In this document: positions 6,525-6,981 of the stretch, piece by piece
Layout of the letters: the number at the start of each line of letters is the position of its first letter
Position numbering within the stretch: position 1 is the stretch's first letter
Origin: Ruminococcus sp.
GTDB taxonomy: Bacteria; Bacillota; Clostridia; Oscillospirales; Acutalibacteraceae
Direction: 5' to 3'
Length of the DNA stretch: 6,981 bases
Assembly (NCBI GenBank): GCA_023667385.1
Contig: JAMPAE010000078.1
Coordinates: 1 to 6,981 of the forward strand
Program-made: the position numbers and the translations under genes
Notes under the pieces: model-generated
Told to the model about the DNA's origin: nothing
Databases searched by the model: none
What the model saw: only the letters and a program-made list of their open reading frames with translations

Positions 6525-6583
6525 TTTTCATTTTCTCTTTTTTTATTTACTTTCCTTTTCTTTACTTTCCTTTACGTTATAGA

Positions 6584-6602
6584 GTTAATCCGGGATTTAC
6601 CC
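6584..6602. repeat. GTTAATCC...GATTTACCC repeat, copy 2
   Basis: GTTAATCC, spacer GG, GATTTACCC. Related fragments follow at about 6614-6640 (GGGTTAATTCGGG, then CCGGGATTTA), so the motif is partly tandem here. Confidence 0.55.
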
Positions 6603-6662
6603 AAGTTTTTCACGGGTTAATTCGGGTTTTTCCGGGATTTATTTTAATTCCTGCATAATTTA

Positions 6663-6692
6663 TCAAACCTGAGTGCAGCTTCTCAGGTTTGA
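6663..6692. repeat. Perfect 11-bp inverted repeat
   Basis: TCAAACCTGAG (6663-6673) and CTCAGGTTTGA (6682-6692) flank the 8-nt loop TGCAGCTT. No T-run follows on either strand, so it is not a standard intrinsic terminator. It could be an operator, a processing hairpin or a mobile-element end. Confidence 0.7.
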
Positions 6693-6716
6693 ATCTGGTT
6701 TATTCCACTGTCAGCT

Positions 6717-6773
6717 CAGTGTCCGACTCAGCAAGTGTGCTTCATTGCGGCAAGCAGTGACCGACTGAGCAAG
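6717..6773. repeat. 19-bp imperfect direct repeat, period 38 bp
   Basis: CAGTGTCCGACTCAGCAAG (6717-6735) and CAGTGACCGACTGAGCAAG (6755-6773) match at 17 of 19 positions. Each is followed within a few bases by TGTGCTT and then CA. No function is evident. Confidence 0.65.
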
Positions 6774-6796
6774 AATGTGCTTTTCAGTGTTGTGTT

Positions 6797-6825
6797 AAAA
6801 AAATGTCAGCTCACATTTGTGCTGA
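6797..6825 (-). terminator. Second, weaker terminator-like structure reading leftward
   Basis: On the minus strand, TCAGC (6821-6825) pairs with GCTGA (6806-6810), with partial inner pairing ACA/TGT and a bulge. After CA there are seven T (6797-6803). It lies about 75 bp after the stronger terminator and could be a back-up. Confidence 0.4.
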
Positions 6826-6873
6826 TTAAAAAACATGGGTGAAAATACCCTTTCACTATATCCGCCAAAAACG

Positions 6874-6900
6874 AAAAAAATCGCACGTTTTCTGCGACTT
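6874..6900 (-). terminator. Intrinsic terminator reading leftward, for a gene beyond the right edge
   Basis: On the minus strand, TCGCA (6893-6897), loop GAAAACG and TGCGA (6881-6885) are followed by seven T (6874-6880). The stem can extend by three pairs, one of them G-U. It probably ends transcription arriving from beyond 6981 and insulates the promoter at 6321-6349. Confidence 0.65.
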
Positions 6901-6938
6901 CTTTGCATTGAGATGTGATTTTCCGCAAAAAATGCCGT

Positions 6939-6964
6939 TCACAGGCGACCGATGGTCGCCCCTA
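6939..6964 (+). repeat. Palindromic dispersed repeat, copy 2
   Basis: The second 26-bp unit has the core GGCGACCGATGGTCGCC, a perfect 7-bp inverted repeat around GAT. It starts 440 bp from copy 1. The sequence just upstream is also loosely alike (CAAAAA, then CC a few bases before TCACAGG), so the unit may be longer than 26 bp. Confidence 0.75.
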
Positions 6965-6981
6965 CATTGCACGGGAATGTG

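Larger units (their letters stand above)
6394..6981. other. Repeat-rich stretch with no convincing gene
   Basis: Both strands were read for genes. The longest initiator-led frame of note is 45 codons (6445-6582, plus). It lacks a Shine-Dalgarno, runs through a dispersed repeat and ends in a pyrimidine tract. The stretch holds the 26-bp palindromic repeats, GTTAATCC-type repeats, a polypyrimidine tract (about 6521-6575, with TTTACTTTCCTTT at 6546-6558 and 6561-6573), a perfect hairpin, a 19-bp direct repeat and two leftward terminator-like structures. No tRNA or known RNA was recognised. Confidence 0.6.

Noticed and set aside
6445..6582. 45-codon plus-strand frame with a hydrophobic C-terminus
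   Set aside because: It has no Shine-Dalgarno or promoter, passes through the dispersed palindromic repeat, and its hydrophobic tail is simply a polypyrimidine tract read as Phe/Leu/Ser.
6860..6981. Open minus-strand frame entering from the right edge and ending at a TAG near 6860
   Set aside because: It would read through the palindromic repeat and an intrinsic terminator before stopping, and the residues match nothing recognisable.
6394..6981. Possible CRISPR array or replication origin in the repeat-rich stretch
   Set aside because: Repeats are few, of different kinds and irregularly spaced, there are no spacers of constant length, and no TTATCCACA-type DnaA box cluster was seen.

Overview
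The window looks like a piece of a Clostridia-type Firmicutes chromosome, most likely from a gut or rumen-associated lineage. This is inferred from three things: a signal recognition particle (SRP) RNA directly upstream of dnaX, as in many Firmicutes; strong GGAGG-type ribosome binding sites with sigma-A promoters (TTGAnn-N17-TATAAT); and moderate GC genes separated by AT-rich gaps. No rRNA, tRNA, CRISPR array or complete mobile element was seen. I cannot name the genus.

Layout. (1) 1-1131, minus strand: the N-terminal 377 codons of dnaX (DNA polymerase III gamma/tau), cut off by the left edge. (2) 1169-1331, minus strand: an SRP RNA with its own promoter at 1373-1401, ending at a T-tract 37 bp before the dnaX start. 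(3) 1446-4726, plus strand: a promoter and a tight two-gene operon of GH20 beta-N-acetylhexosaminidase paralogues, neither with an export signal. It is closed by a terminator at 4735-4768. (4) 4767-6293, minus strand, convergent with the operon: a 508-residue protein with about five membrane segments followed by a PstS-like substrate-binding domain. Upstream are a good promoter (6321-6349) and four copies of TTTCTTA spaced 11-9-11 bp, which resemble a PhoB/PhoP-type (OmpR family) operator. (5) 6394-6981: no convincing gene. This stretch carries two copies of a 26-bp palindromic repeat, other short repeats, an 11-bp hairpin and two terminator-like structures reading leftward.

How it works together. 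dnaX and the SRP RNA are housekeeping genes. The GH20 pair probably removes terminal beta-linked GlcNAc or GalNAc from small oligosaccharides already imported into the cytoplasm; no transporter or sugar-phosphate gene lies in the window to narrow the substrate. The binding-protein gene stands alone, without pstC, pstA, pstB or phoU, yet has a promoter that looks phosphate-responsive. Its multi-pass membrane architecture and possible Pho-type operator are the most unusual features here.
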